Positions 7,982-16,220 are shown, counted from the first letter of the stretch. The stretch is DNA of 64,000 nt from Aquibacillus halophilus (GCF_009649745.1 NZ_WJNG01000002.1:611262-675261), one strand, 5' to 3'. Notes: generated from the sequence alone by a model not told the origin. A program made the numbers and translations.

Positions 7982-8164
7982 TTATAGTTTATCTGAGTCC
8001 TCAGTTTCGTTTTTCTCTCCTTTTTTTATATAATCATTGTCTAGTTGGGACTTCTCATCAATTGTTAAATCCCCCTCATTGAACTTGTTTTCGCGTTTTT
8101 TCTCTATATAAACCGCGATACCAATAATCAGTACAAGTGAAATGATTGTAAATAACCAAATCAT
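7982..8164 (-). CDS. Small single-span membrane protein
   Basis: 60 residues. One N-terminal transmembrane helix (residues 2-20) is followed by a highly charged tail rich in Lys, Glu and Asp (KKRENK, KKGEKNETEDSDKL). AGGAG lies about 12 nt before the ATG. It resembles the many small membrane peptides of Bacillaceae with unknown role. The protein is plausible rather than proven. Confidence 0.45.
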   Translation of the reverse strand: MIWLFTIISLVLIIGIAVYIEKKRENKFNEGDLTIDEKSQLDNDYIKKGEKNETEDSDKL

Positions 8165-8371
8165 AACTAAGAGTCACTCCTTTTTATATTCAAACGTTTT
8201 TGATGGATTGTTAGTTGAAGTAAAGATATCATTTCATTTTGATGTTGAACAACCAATGAAATAAAACTATATATTTATTGTTGCATCAAATAACAAATTA
8301 ATACTAACGAAGAGAAGTGAAGATATAAGATTTATTATATTATTTTTACTGATTTTATTTAAAAGAGACGA

Positions 8372-8990
8372 GAAAACTCCAAGATGAAGAAGGTCGTATC
8401 GTGAACGCTACAATTAGACGGACCCATCGGGCAAATACTTCATTTCAATTATAAATGAAACAGAGGTTGTGTCTTTTGAGAAGACTGGGTCAGCAGTTGG
8501 TATAAATGGGTTCCTCTGATTGCTTTAATTCAAGAAAAGATATGTTAGACAAAATTTCAACCGAAAATGTCAAAAACCACGACATCATTGGTACTGAAGA
8601 TTGTTCTATTAAAAGCATGTTAAAGAATCATAATCTTGCAAAAGCCTTTAGTGAAGTGTCATGGGTACAATTAAGAACCAGGTTTGAATACAAAGTGAAA
8701 TGGTATGGAAAACAAGTTGTGACCGTAGCAAAAACCTTTCCGAGTAGTCAGCTATTCTCGAATTGTGCACCAGAATAAAGACGTTAAAAGCTTTGCGTGA
8801 ATGAACTTGTTCATCTTGTAATAGCCATTATCAAAGGGATAATAACACAAGTTTGAATCTTCGTAAGTGAAGCGTTACGATTAACTGCCAGTATCGCAGG
8901 GATAGCCCAATCTATTCTAACCGTTAATTTGCTGTTCTTAGGTATTACCCACTTACAATCTGAACGTAAGTCGATAAGAGGTGGGTAGTT
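8372..8990 (+). pseudogene. Decayed IS200/IS605-family tnpB (OrfB) transposon nuclease gene
   Basis: Pieces of a TnpB protein appear in order but in different frames. GRIVNATIRRT lies near 8390, and FEKTGSAVGI near 8477-8506. An open segment at 8506-8778 contains DKISTENVKNHDIIGTED and LAKAFSEVSWVQLRTRFEYKVKWYGKQ. QNKDVKSF lies near 8773, and the RuvC-III-like HYQRDNNTSLNLRK near 8830-8872. The region between GSAVGI and the DKISTE segment is deleted, so the first RuvC aspartate is lost (GINGF instead of GIDVG). Frameshifts and stops break the rest. No tnpA is visible. It is a dead insertion-sequence remnant. Confidence 0.8.
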
Positions 8991-9168
8991 CAATTTAATA
9001 ATCTGACTGTCTTGTTTTAAAATTTAGCTCTAAAAAATTCTAAATGTAGACCAAATTCTGTTAAAATGAATATAGAAAGAATAGGTAAGAGGGATTTCAA
9101 GTTTCTTTCCCAGTAAAATATATTGTTAATTCTATTTGATAAATATCCAAGGAGAAGGAGGGAGAATT

Positions 9169-9579
9169 ATGAAAACATTTAAGCTAATTTCATTAGATGT
9201 TCTTGAGGATACTAGCAATGAATTATTGACTCGCACAATCCCATTGCTTGATGGTCTAATTATTGACCGTGAGGATGAAAAAAGCCAGTGGGTTCTGGAG
9301 TGTTTACTTGATAAGAAATATTTTAAATACTTTTCTAAGATAAAAGAGAAAAACGATGCGATTATGCTACAAGCGAAGATTACGAAAGAAGCTAACAAAC
9401 CTGCAACATTTATGACATCAATCATAGAAATTAATGATATAGAAGATCATATTAACGTCTTATTTCTAGGAAAAATAATTGACCTTAAAAAAGGTCAAAT
9501 TGAAAAGACGCTTAAGTCTTTAATTGAAGAGGGTTACCAAGGAGATCAATTGCTGGATAAATTTAAAGACAGTGTATAG
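9169..9579 (+). CDS. ywpF: YwpF-like protein
   Basis: 136-residue soluble protein. The N-terminus MKTFKLISLDVLED, the central GLIIDREDEKSQWVLEC, and the later LQAKITKEANKPATF and VLFLGKIIDLKKGQIE closely follow the YwpF family of Bacillus. The family's function is not known; in B. subtilis ywpF lies near single-strand-binding protein and flagellar/cell-surface genes. The start is ATG 9169 with GGAGAAGGAGGGAG upstream; an in-frame ATG at 9136 lies before this ribosome site and is rejected. The gene stands alone here. Confidence 0.75.
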   Translation: MKTFKLISLDVLEDTSNELLTRTIPLLDGLIIDREDEKSQWVLECLLDKKYFKYFSKIKEKNDAIMLQAKITKEANKPATFMTSIIEINDIEDHINVLFLGKIIDLKKGQIEKTLKSLIEEGYQGDQLLDKFKDSV

Positions 9580-9654
9580 TTGTTTTTATTTGATAATTCT
9601 TTTTATCAGTATTCTAATAGAATATACTGGAAATAGTGAAGGGAAGGAATATCT

Positions 9655-10365
9655 ATGAAGGAACAACAAGTGTCTAACAACGGAGTTACAATAAATTACT
9701 TGTGTTGTGGTGATTTCAATTCTCATCTAACCCCTATCATTATAGTTCCAGGACTAGAGGCTGCCGAAGACTACATAGAGTTAATGCAAACACTCCTTCC
9801 CCGCCCATCCATAACTATATCTTTAAGAGGGAGAGGGAAAAGTATTCAACCTAAAGAGGGGTATATGTTGTATGATCATATTCAGGATATCGAAACGGTA
9901 ATAGAAGACATGGAGATACAACGGTATATCATGTTTGGTTATTCCTTCGGTGTAAGTTATATGTTGGGATATGCATTGGGGAATCTGGAAAAAATGGTTG
10001 GTATGATAATTGGTGATTTCCCCGCTGTTCATCGCAAATTACCAAAAGAATGGTTACAACAATTTAATCAAAAGACAGTAAGCATTGACAGACCCAAACA
10101 ACAGAATAAATCCTTTCATAAATTTTTAAATGCTTTACAAAGGGAGTCTCACGAAGTAGTTTTTTGGGAAGTGTTGCAAAGTTTTCATTTTCCAGTATTG
10201 GTTGTTTCCAAAGGGGAATTATCTAAGCAGGAAATTCGGAAGTACGAGTGGTACTTACCTAATTGTCATTCACTAGTCCTGAAAAACGGTAGTAAAGGTC
10301 ATTTGAGGGGAAACCAAGACTTTATTAAATCTATGGGATCTTTTTGCTCCAGTCTAGACCTTTAA
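9655..10365 (+). CDS. Alpha/beta-fold hydrolase
   Basis: 236-residue soluble hydrolase. An oxyanion-type loop IIVPGLEAAED lies near residue 29-39. The nucleophile elbow is GYSFG with Ser97, and the likely catalytic histidine is His216 in KGHLRGN. The acid residue is probably in the strand after VLVVSKGE (about 181-188). The substrate is unknown. It is transcribed alone and ends at a bidirectional terminator shared with the YjcZ-like gene. Confidence 0.8.
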   Translation: MKEQQVSNNGVTINYLCCGDFNSHLTPIIIVPGLEAAEDYIELMQTLLPRPSITISLRGRGKSIQPKEGYMLYDHIQDIETVIEDMEIQRYIMFGYSFGVSYMLGYALGNLEKMVGMIIGDFPAVHRKLPKEWLQQFNQKTVSIDRPKQQNKSFHKFLNALQRESHEVVFWEVLQSFHFPVLVVSKGELSKQEIRKYEWYLPNCHSLVLKNGSKGHLRGNQDFIKSMGSFCSSLDL

Positions 10366-10393
10366 AATTTGTTTATAGCTAAAAATAAAGATG

Positions 10394-10430
10394 AAGTGCA
10401 AACCCCATTCTATAGGGTTTGCACTTTTTG
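10394..10430. terminator. Bidirectional terminator
   Basis: A 12-bp perfect stem (AAGTGCAAACCC / GGGTTTGCACTT) is followed by T's on both strands. It lies between the hydrolase gene (plus) and the YjcZ-like gene (minus). Confidence 0.85.
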
Positions 10431-10452
10431 AACCTTAGGAACTGTTTCACTG

Positions 10453-10650
10453 TTAGACGTAAAAAGTAGCTCCAACTATGATGAGTAAAATGAAAAGTAC
10501 TACAATCAAAGCGAAAGAGTTTCCAGCGCCGTATCCTACACCTGCACCTGCTGCAGTGTATCCTCCGCAATAACCAGCACCATAACCTGCTGTTTCATAT
10601 CCTGCAACTGCTCCATAAGGGTATCCATATCCAAAGTGTGACATATACAT
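10453..10650 (-). CDS. YjcZ/SscA-type small sporulation protein
   Basis: 65 residues. A Gly/Tyr/Ala-rich N-terminal half (HFGYGYPYGAVAGYETAGYG) is followed by a C-terminal membrane-like segment SFALIVVLFILLIIVGATFYV, which is the hallmark of the YjcZ family of small spore-associated proteins. SscA of B. subtilis, needed for spore coat assembly, is related. I start at ATG 10650, with AGGAGG 5 nt upstream; the upstream GTG at 10656 overlaps the ribosome site. A sigma-K/E-like promoter lies just upstream. Confidence 0.8.
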   Translation of the reverse strand: MYMSHFGYGYPYGAVAGYETAGYGAGYCGGYTAAGAGVGYGAGNSFALIVVLFILLIIVGATFYV

Positions 10651-10677
10651 ACTCACCTCCTGAAAGATTACACTATT

Positions 10678-10705
10678 TACTATATGGGTATAGGGATAAA
10701 TGTGT
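10678..10705 (-). promoter_or_regulatory. Candidate mother-cell (sigma-K or sigma-E) promoter for the YjcZ-like gene
   Basis: On the minus strand a -10-like CATATAGTA (10686-10678, fits CATAnnnTA) follows ACAC at 10705-10702 with 15 nt between. This matches the loose sigma-K pattern (AC at -35), and its placement about 28 nt before the start codon region is right. Confidence 0.5.
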
Positions 10706-10764
10706 ATAGACGTTTACCCAGTTTTACAAGAAAGGATGAAAAATTAGGCTCGACAAGAGTTTGA

Positions 10765-10923
10765 TTAATACGCAAAAAGATACAAGGGGAAAGGTATAAG
10801 TGTTGTTATCGTAAGAATCTGAACGCCCATTATTATTATAAATATCATTACTACTATGTAGTGGTGGATTATAAAATTCTTAATGAGACAGGTTATCATG
10901 ATTGGAGAGCCCTAAGTGAGTGA
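10765..10923 (+). pseudogene. Tyr/His-rich open segment without start codon; possible decayed coat-type gene
   Basis: A 52-codon open stretch lacks any ATG, GTG or TTG at its beginning. It encodes a segment rich in Tyr and His (HYYYKYHYYYVVV) followed by NETGYHDWRALSE and a stop. In the adjacent frame just upstream lies another short open segment (ARQEFD, stop, YAKRYKGKG) that would join smoothly if one base were shifted. Such compositions are seen in spore coat proteins. This is read as a possible broken gene; no family was recognised. The rest of the gap 10657-11000 holds only promoters and a terminator. Confidence 0.3.
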
Positions 10924-10930
10924 GACATAG

Positions 10931-10985
10931 GAAAAAGGCCCCCCTTAGTCGATTATAATTAAACGACAGCGGAGGTGCCCTCTTA
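10931..10985 (-). terminator. Terminator for the HtrA-like protease operon
   Basis: On the minus strand an imperfect GC-rich stem (GGCACCTCCGCTGTCG against CGACTAAGGGGGGCC) is followed by TTTTT. It lies 16 nt downstream of the protease stop codon. Confidence 0.55.
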
Positions 10986-11000
10986 TTAATAGACAAATGT

Positions 11001-12155
11001 TTATTCAGATGAAGAAATTAATGTTTGATCACCATCAAGAATTTTTAGCTGGCCGTTTTCATAGCCTACATAGAAAAAATATTGATATTGTTCATTTTTG
11101 ACCTTTTGATTAGAATTTCTCACTAATTTATCTGCGACTAAGCTTACTTTAACTAAGCCGGTATCTTCTACAAATGAACTTTCCATTTGTGAAATTTGCG
11201 TTTCTACCACATGGATATAGTTTTCCCTAAAAGTTTGATAACTCGTTTGAGTTTGCCATTCACTACCGAGAAGGGCATAGGCATTAATATAATCACGTAT
11301 CGCCAGGCTATCAAAAAGGTAACTTATAATATATTCTGAATCATCTTCTAGTTGCTGAGGTGAAACGTTCTGAACTTCTTCTATTAAACTATCATAATCT
11401 AATTCATCCTCGCTAACACCATCAGACCAAAGTCTAACATCCTCTAATACCGTGGATATTGGAATACTAAACCCAATACCCCCCTCATCAGTACCTGCAG
11501 AGTTTATTGCTATGACTTTCCCAGTAGACCGTTCAATTAATGGACCGCCACTATTCCCATGTGTAATATTTGCGGAGATTTGATAAACATTCTCGTATTC
11601 AAACTCATCGATTGAAAAAGAGCGGTTAGTACCAGAAATAATGCCAAGCGTTACCGAATTTTGGAATCCTAACGGGCTACCTACAGCTACTATTTCATCA
11701 CCAATTTCAGCGTGGAATTCATCATCGAATACTGCAGGCGTTTGGTTGGCTAATTGGGGTACTCTAATAACAGCTATGTCCGTCTCTTCGCCAATTCCAA
11801 CTAAAGCAGCTGTGTAGGTTTGGGCATCTGCAGTTTTGATATAAATATGTTCAGCTTCTTTTACAACATGTGCGTTTGTGATAATATCACCCTTGTTGTT
11901 ATATAGAAAGCCAGACCCGATTTTTTCACTCCATTTAGTAATAGCCTCTACTTGGACTACATTTTTTTGTGCCTCATGGATTATCGATTTTAAGTCCTTA
12001 GATGTTTCCTCAGCAGCAACTTGGTTAGCCAAAGTATTCTTTACTTCAATTGGTTCATTTGCCCACTGTTTGTGTATAAATGAAACAGTTACAATACATA
12101 TCACTACAAGGATAGCTGTTAACAGGATAGGGAAGTAAATATGTCTTTTATTCAT
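11001..12155 (-). CDS. Membrane-anchored HtrA/DegP-type serine protease lacking a PDZ domain
   Basis: 384 residues. An N-terminal membrane anchor (about 8-28) is followed by a trypsin-like domain (about 60-240) with the triad His96 (TNAHVV), Asp126 (ETDIAVI) and Ser202 (GNSGGPL). The oxyanion-loop context GSPLGFQNSVTLGIISG is also present. Instead of the PDZ domain of HtrA/HtrB it ends in an acidic linker and an about 110-residue domain resembling NTF2-like folds (YLFDSLAIRDYINAYALL). It should work outside the membrane. GGAGTGAGATA precedes the ATG. It follows the zinc-ribbon gene by 21 nt, so the two are probably one operon. Confidence 0.85.
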   Translation of the reverse strand: MNKRHIYFPILLTAILVVICIVTVSFIHKQWANEPIEVKNTLANQVAAEETSKDLKSIIHEAQKNVVQVEAITKWSEKIGSGFLYNNKGDIITNAHVVKEAEHIYIKTADAQTYTAALVGIGEETDIAVIRVPQLANQTPAVFDDEFHAEIGDEIVAVGSPLGFQNSVTLGIISGTNRSFSIDEFEYENVYQISANITHGNSGGPLIERSTGKVIAINSAGTDEGGIGFSIPISTVLEDVRLWSDGVSEDELDYDSLIEEVQNVSPQQLEDDSEYIISYLFDSLAIRDYINAYALLGSEWQTQTSYQTFRENYIHVVETQISQMESSFVEDTGLVKVSLVADKLVRNSNQKVKNEQYQYFFYVGYENGQLKILDGDQTLISSSE

Positions 12156-12176
12156 TATCTCACTCCAGTTATTTGT

Positions 12177-13337
12177 CTAATCTAGGAACCATTTAATTTT
12201 TTCTATTTTTACTTTTAAATTACCATTTTCATTCCCGACGTCATAATGGGTGAAATCAAATTTACCTTCTTCACTAGGATACAGTGTATCAGGATGTACA
12301 TAAACTTCATTTGTAAGAATTTCTTCATCGTTTTCGTCTATTAAAATATACTCAACGGACACAGAATTGATTGGTATTGTAGCTACACTCTTAATAACCC
12401 CAGAAACAACTAAATTATCTTGATCATCTTGGATAACTTTAATATCAACAATTTCAACTGCGTCATTTTTATTCATTTCACGTTCTTCTTCAGCAGCACT
12501 CATTGCTTGTTCAATTCTTTGTTCTTGGGCCGTTTCAAAAGCAGTTTTTTCTTTTTCAATCGTTGTTTGCAGACTTTGAAGCTTTTCTGATTCAGGAGCA
12601 TACTTTAATCCTTCATCAACGATATCTCTTGCATTTGTAAATTGCTTATTTTTAAGTTGATCACTAGCTGTCGAGAATATATAGGATATAATTTGTTGTC
12701 TAATATTACCTGCGATAACTTGTGCTTCGTCACTTTTTATTGCTTCAGCCTCCCATAGAAGGTTTTTTAATTCGTCTATATTGGGTTGCTCGCTCATCTT
12801 GGATGACAGTTGTTCCAACTGGGTTGCTTTTCGTTGCCCAACAATTTTGTTAATTAGCATATTGACTATTTCACCATTATAGTTCTTTATTTTACTTTCT
12901 GCAGTGTTTATCAGTTCAAGTGACTCCTGAAATTTCTTGTTCTCAGATAAATTTGCTGCAGTTTCTAGCTCGGACTCTATTTCGATGGCAATTTGGATGA
13001 ATTCCTTATTAGTAACCGCAGATGGGAAGTTTCTTTTTACTGCTAATGCATCCTCAAAAGATGCTAGTGCTTTTGGGAAATTTCCTTCTAAACCTAATTC
13101 TTCACCCTGTTTAAAAAGTTTTTTTGCCTGTTTATTTTGATTTTCAAGATGGAGGTAATAGCTTCCAATTACTATTAAAAAAATGATGATAGCAATAACA
13201 GGCAAATACCACAAACGATAATCTTGTTTTTCATTAGGCATTCGATCATAAATATCTTCAGGAATTTTCTTTCCGCATTGCGTACAGAAAGTTTCATCCG
13301 CTTTGATTTTTGCTCCACAATTAGGACAATGTGGCAC
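12177..13337 (-). CDS. Zinc-ribbon membrane protein with extracytoplasmic helical region and FxLYD-like domain
   Basis: 386 residues. The N-terminal zinc ribbon (CPNC...CTQC; Cys4, 7, 18, 21) is cytoplasmic. One membrane helix (about 43-62) follows, then a long helical region (about 70-285) with TPR-like or coiled-coil character, then a C-terminal beta domain (DNLVVSGVIKSV...NSVSVEYILIDEND) of FxLYD type. The start GTG 13337 has AGGTG 6 nt upstream; GTG 13346 overlaps that site. Its position before the membrane protease suggests it is a partner, sensor or scaffold. That role is inference. Confidence 0.7.
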   Translation of the reverse strand: MPHCPNCGAKIKADETFCTQCGKKIPEDIYDRMPNEKQDYRLWYLPVIAIIIFLIVIGSYYLHLENQNKQAKKLFKQGEELGLEGNFPKALASFEDALAVKRNFPSAVTNKEFIQIAIEIESELETAANLSENKKFQESLELINTAESKIKNYNGEIVNMLINKIVGQRKATQLEQLSSKMSEQPNIDELKNLLWEAEAIKSDEAQVIAGNIRQQIISYIFSTASDQLKNKQFTNARDIVDEGLKYAPESEKLQSLQTTIEKEKTAFETAQEQRIEQAMSAAEEEREMNKNDAVEIVDIKVIQDDQDNLVVSGVIKSVATIPINSVSVEYILIDENDEEILTNEVYVHPDTLYPSEEGKFDFTHYDVGNENGNLKVKIEKIKWFLD

Positions 13338-13346
13338 ATTGAACAC

Positions 13347-13634
13347 CTACTTTCTTACCATACAGGATATGAGTAAAAGTAAACTATTATTGCAAAATTT
13401 ATTGAGAAAACGAGTGGATACTCTTTTTCTATTACCAATAGTTTACCATATTAACAGTTTTACAATAATTATCCGTTTTTTTTATATAAAAAAGTGAAAA
13501 ATGTATAAAACTTTGTTAAAATAATAGTGAATTACTTTTATATACATAAGGTATATTCTTTAGATTTTATTATAAAATAACAATTGATACCACTGATAAA
13601 TCTTATAAAAGTGGTGAAGAGGGGGCGAGTAAAG
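13347..13634. other. A/T-rich intergenic region
   Basis: 288 nt between the zinc-ribbon gene (minus) and the micro-ORF (plus). I see only A/T-rich sequence likely to hold the two divergent promoters, with no RNA gene or longer frame. Confidence 0.4.
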
Positions 13635-13715
13635 TTGACAGAGGTAATATTTTTCATCGTTTCATTGGTGGTTCTAGTCACTCTAATGGGGTTCAACATC
13701 TTTGATAGAGGTTAA
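13635..13715 (+). CDS. 26-residue single-span membrane micropeptide
   Basis: A TTG start at 13635 follows GAGGGGGCGAGTAAAG (strong Shine-Dalgarno, about 9 nt spacing). The peptide begins MTEVIFFIVSL and ends MGFNIFDRG: one hydrophobic helix of about 18 residues with an acidic N-terminus and a polar end. A terminator hairpin overlaps and follows its stop codon, so it has its own transcription unit. The combination of ribosome site, membrane helix and terminator argues it is real. I do not know its function. Confidence 0.5.
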   Translation: MTEVIFFIVSLVVLVTLMGFNIFDRG

Positions 13716-13743
13716 AAAATGGCAGTCTTACTGTCATTTTTTT
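13714..13743 (+). terminator. Terminator of the micro-ORF
   Basis: AAAAATGGCAGT / ACTGTCATTTTT forms a stem with a 3-nt loop and a T7 tract immediately after the micro-ORF. Confidence 0.7.
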
Positions 13744-13784
13744 AGATTACCTTAGATCTTGTCAGTGTCCTATAGTTTTAACCA

Positions 13785-14330
13785 CTATCGAGTTTGGCCA
13801 ATATCCTCAAATGGAAACAAAATTAGTTCCGACCTACCTATAATTTCTTCTTTGGTGATAAATCCAAGACCATTTCTACTGTCAATACTTATATCTCGGT
13901 TATCACCCATTACAAAATAACTTTCCTCTGGAATTGTGATTGGTCCAAATTCATATATATTGTCTCGTCCTTCTTCTAAAAAGTTTTGATTATAGCTTTC
14001 CCCATTAATATATAAGTCATTTTCCTTTACTTCAATAACCTCATTTGGAAGTCCGATAATACGCTTGACATAGTTTTTTACGGGTTTTTTAATTACCACA
14101 ATGTCACCACGACTGGGTTCTTCCAAAAAGTAGATTGCTTTGTTAAATATTACTTTATCTCCATCTTGTAATGTTGGTGACATACTTCCTCCTTGCACAA
14201 GTGAAGTGGAAAATATTAAAGATAGCAACGTAAAACCAAAAAGAACTATAAGTATAACAGATATGAGCCATTCACGTTTAGTTGGAATTTTATATTTGTA
14301 CAGAATAATAATCACCTTTTCTATTCTCAA
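13785..14330 (-). CDS. Type I signal peptidase
   Basis: 181 residues; cleaves signal peptides of secreted proteins at the outer membrane face. One N-terminal membrane helix (about 22-42) precedes the catalytic serine Ser49 in GGSMSPTL, the catalytic lysine Lys89 in YVKRIIGLP, and the conserved GDNRDISIDSR box near residue 142-152. This is the Gram-positive SipS/SipT type. The TTG start at 14330 overlaps the TGA stop of the preceding frame (TTGA), suggesting coupling. A GTG at 14315 is an alternative. Confidence 0.92.
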   Translation of the reverse strand: MRIEKVIIILYKYKIPTKREWLISVILIVLFGFTLLSLIFSTSLVQGGSMSPTLQDGDKVIFNKAIYFLEEPSRGDIVVIKKPVKNYVKRIIGLPNEVIEVKENDLYINGESYNQNFLEEGRDNIYEFGPITIPEESYFVMGDNRDISIDSRNGLGFITKEEIIGRSELILFPFEDIGQTR

Positions 14331-14515
14331 TATCTTAGAATAATTGTTCGGTATAAAGTGAAATTAATAGCATATATAGGATATATTATAAATGACCGAA
14401 GTCTATTTTTACTAGTTGTTGTTATTATCGGCTTAATATGACTTGTGATGAACACTGCAAAGATATAATCTGTCCTCCAATAGATAAACGAGAATATTAA
14501 TACAACTGTCATCAT
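14327..14515 (-). CDS. Small hydrophobic protein upstream of signal peptidase
   Basis: 62 residues from ATG 14515 (AGGA 7 nt upstream); an in-frame TTG at 14560 would lengthen it but lacks a ribosome site. The first ~20 residues and a later segment are hydrophobic. The stop codon overlaps the TTG start of the signal peptidase gene, the main argument that it is translated. I recognise no family. Confidence 0.4.
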   Translation of the reverse strand: MMTVVLIFSFIYWRTDYIFAVFITSHIKPIITTTSKNRLRSFIIYPIYAINFTLYRTIILRY

Positions 14516-14589
14516 TGCCAATCCTGTTAAACTAAGCTTGCATATGTTAGAATTAATCAATCATTTCATTAGTAGGAGGTAACTCGGAA

Positions 14590-14769
14590 ATGAATAACTT
14601 AAATAATTTACTACAAAGAATTGAATTTCTAAGAAGAAAAATGACCGAGGTTGCCTTAGAAAAGGGATTTACCAGCTTAGAATCTATTTACATTAGTCAA
14701 GAATTAGATAAGTTATTAAATGTGTATGATTATAAAGTGAGACTAGGTAATGAAGAACAAAATAGATAA
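14590..14769 (+). CDS. Spo0E-like aspartyl-phosphate phosphatase
   Basis: 59-residue protein. MNNLNNLLQRIEFLRRKM, a short turn, then the family signature SQELDKLLNVYDY at residues 37-49. Spo0E-type proteins form a helical hairpin and dephosphorylate Spo0A~P, delaying sporulation; the SQELD motif carries the critical residues. AGGAGGT lies 9 nt before the ATG. It is divergent from the signal peptidase gene and ends at its own strong terminator. Confidence 0.85.
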   Translation: MNNLNNLLQRIEFLRRKMTEVALEKGFTSLESIYISQELDKLLNVYDYKVRLGNEEQNR

Positions 14770-14774
14770 ATTAC

Positions 14775-14813
14775 AAAGGTGCTTCCAACATAGAGTTCGG
14801 AAGCACCTTTTTT
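14775..14813 (+). terminator. Terminator after the Spo0E-like gene
   Basis: AAAGGTGCTTCC / GGAAGCACCTTT perfect 12-bp stem followed by a T-run. Confidence 0.85.
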
Positions 14814-14945
14814 CATTAAAATTCGCTTAAACAACAAGCGGCTAAATTGGAAAACTAAAATAATGATTCAGGAAGTTTCTACTTCTAGTGCTCGTAGCTC
14901 AGGAGTGAAATTGTCATCTTTTAAAGTTAAAAAGACGGTACTTTT

Positions 14946-16109
14946 TTATGATAAAATAGTTTTATTTAGAAATAGTTCCAAGCGATTCATTCCATTTTCT
15001 AATGTCTCCATATCATAAGCGTATGAAAGTCTTAGATAACCTTGCCCATATATAGAAAAGGCATCTCCAGGCACGAGAGCGAGCTTTGCATCATTTACTA
15101 GTTGCACTGCTAGGTCAAATGAAGTCTTAGATGAGATTGGGAATTTGAGAAAGAAGTAAAATGCCCCATCAGGTTTAATTACTTCCACACCCATTTGAAT
15201 TAGGCGTGAATAAACATATTCTCGTCTTTTTTTGTACTCAGCTTTCATTATTATTGGATCGTTTAGTCCGTTCGTTAAAGCTTCCAATGCAGCATATTGG
15301 CTAATTGAAGTTGCGCAAGAAACGTTATATTGATGAACTTTTAATATGTGCTGGGACAACCAAGCTGGTGCTAGTATAAAGCCAATTCTCCATCCAGTCA
15401 TTGAATGAGATTTAGACAATCCATTTACAATAATAGTTTTGTCTTTAACCTCTTCAAAAGTACCAATAGAAGTATGCTCTTGTTCGTAAACTAGTTCACT
15501 GTATATCTCGTCTGCCAGAATGAAGATATCACAATCTTTTAGTTCATTTGCTATTTCTTGCAATTCTATTTTTGTTAAAGTAACTCCAGTTGGGTTAGAA
15601 GGGTATGGAAGAATTATACATTTAGTTTGATTAGTAATGTGTTTTTTTATCAATTCACTAGTTAGTTTAAAGTTATTTGATCTCGTATCGGCATAGACAG
15701 GTATTCCGCCAGCAAGTTTTATTAAGGGCTCGTAGCCTGGATAGACAGGTCCAGGGAGGATAACTTCGTCCCCTTGATTGATTATAGTTCTTAGTGTTGC
15801 ATCAATTGCCTGTGATGCACCTACTGTTACAATTATTTCCGTACTAGGGTCGTATGCTAAATCGTAGTTCTTTTTGACAAATGAACTGATTCCGTTTCTT
15901 AAGGGTAATATTCCTGCATTATGTGTATAGGTTGTTTTGTTATTGTCTATAGCATGTTTGGCTGCATCTTTAACGTGTTCAGGTGTAGGGAAATCTGGTT
16001 GACCTATAGTAAGCGAAAGAACATCATCCTTATCACTTACCATGTTAAAAAATTTACGAATCCCTGATATTTGAATGTTTTTGATATTATCGTTAATTAA
16101 ATTTTCCAA
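14946..16109 (-). CDS. patA: N-acetyl-L,L-diaminopimelate aminotransferase (PatA)
   Basis: 387-residue class I/II PLP aminotransferase. SNPTG (171-175), the aldimine lysine Lys233 in GLSKSHSMTGWR, and the C-terminal arginine in RLSYAY are present. The family includes PatA, which uses glutamate to make N-acetyl-diaminopimelate in the acetylase branch of lysine and peptidoglycan precursor synthesis. The other dedicated steps, dapH and dapL, lie at 21.2-23.1 kb. A TTG start follows GGAGGAAAAGTCTC. Class-level assignment is certain; the PatA call rests on gene order as well. Confidence 0.85.
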   Translation of the reverse strand: MENLINDNIKNIQISGIRKFFNMVSDKDDVLSLTIGQPDFPTPEHVKDAAKHAIDNNKTTYTHNAGILPLRNGISSFVKKNYDLAYDPSTEIIVTVGASQAIDATLRTIINQGDEVILPGPVYPGYEPLIKLAGGIPVYADTRSNNFKLTSELIKKHITNQTKCIILPYPSNPTGVTLTKIELQEIANELKDCDIFILADEIYSELVYEQEHTSIGTFEEVKDKTIIVNGLSKSHSMTGWRIGFILAPAWLSQHILKVHQYNVSCATSISQYAALEALTNGLNDPIIMKAEYKKRREYVYSRLIQMGVEVIKPDGAFYFFLKFPISSKTSFDLAVQLVNDAKLALVPGDAFSIYGQGYLRLSYAYDMETLENGMNRLELFLNKTILS

Positions 16110-16220
16110 GAGACTTTTCCTCCGTTTATATTTGTTACAAAAATGTTCACAAAATTTAGATTTTTTAAAAATAAAAATTGTTGTATAATGAAAGCGATTA
16201 ATTACAGGGAGTGATAAGTA

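Noticed and set aside
8506..8778. Intact 90-residue protein
   Set aside because: It is an open piece of the decayed tnpB, not an independent gene.
8811..8993. 60-codon minus-strand frame
   Set aside because: Antisense to the tnpB remnant.
10379..10570. 63-codon minus-strand frame
   Set aside because: Overlaps the YjcZ-like gene and terminator in another frame; cysteine/arginine-rich composition is a by-product of the Gly/Tyr codons.
16150..16220. Fur box upstream of the fbpB-like gene
   Set aside because: The sequence around the promoter has only weak similarity to the 19-bp inverted Fur consensus.
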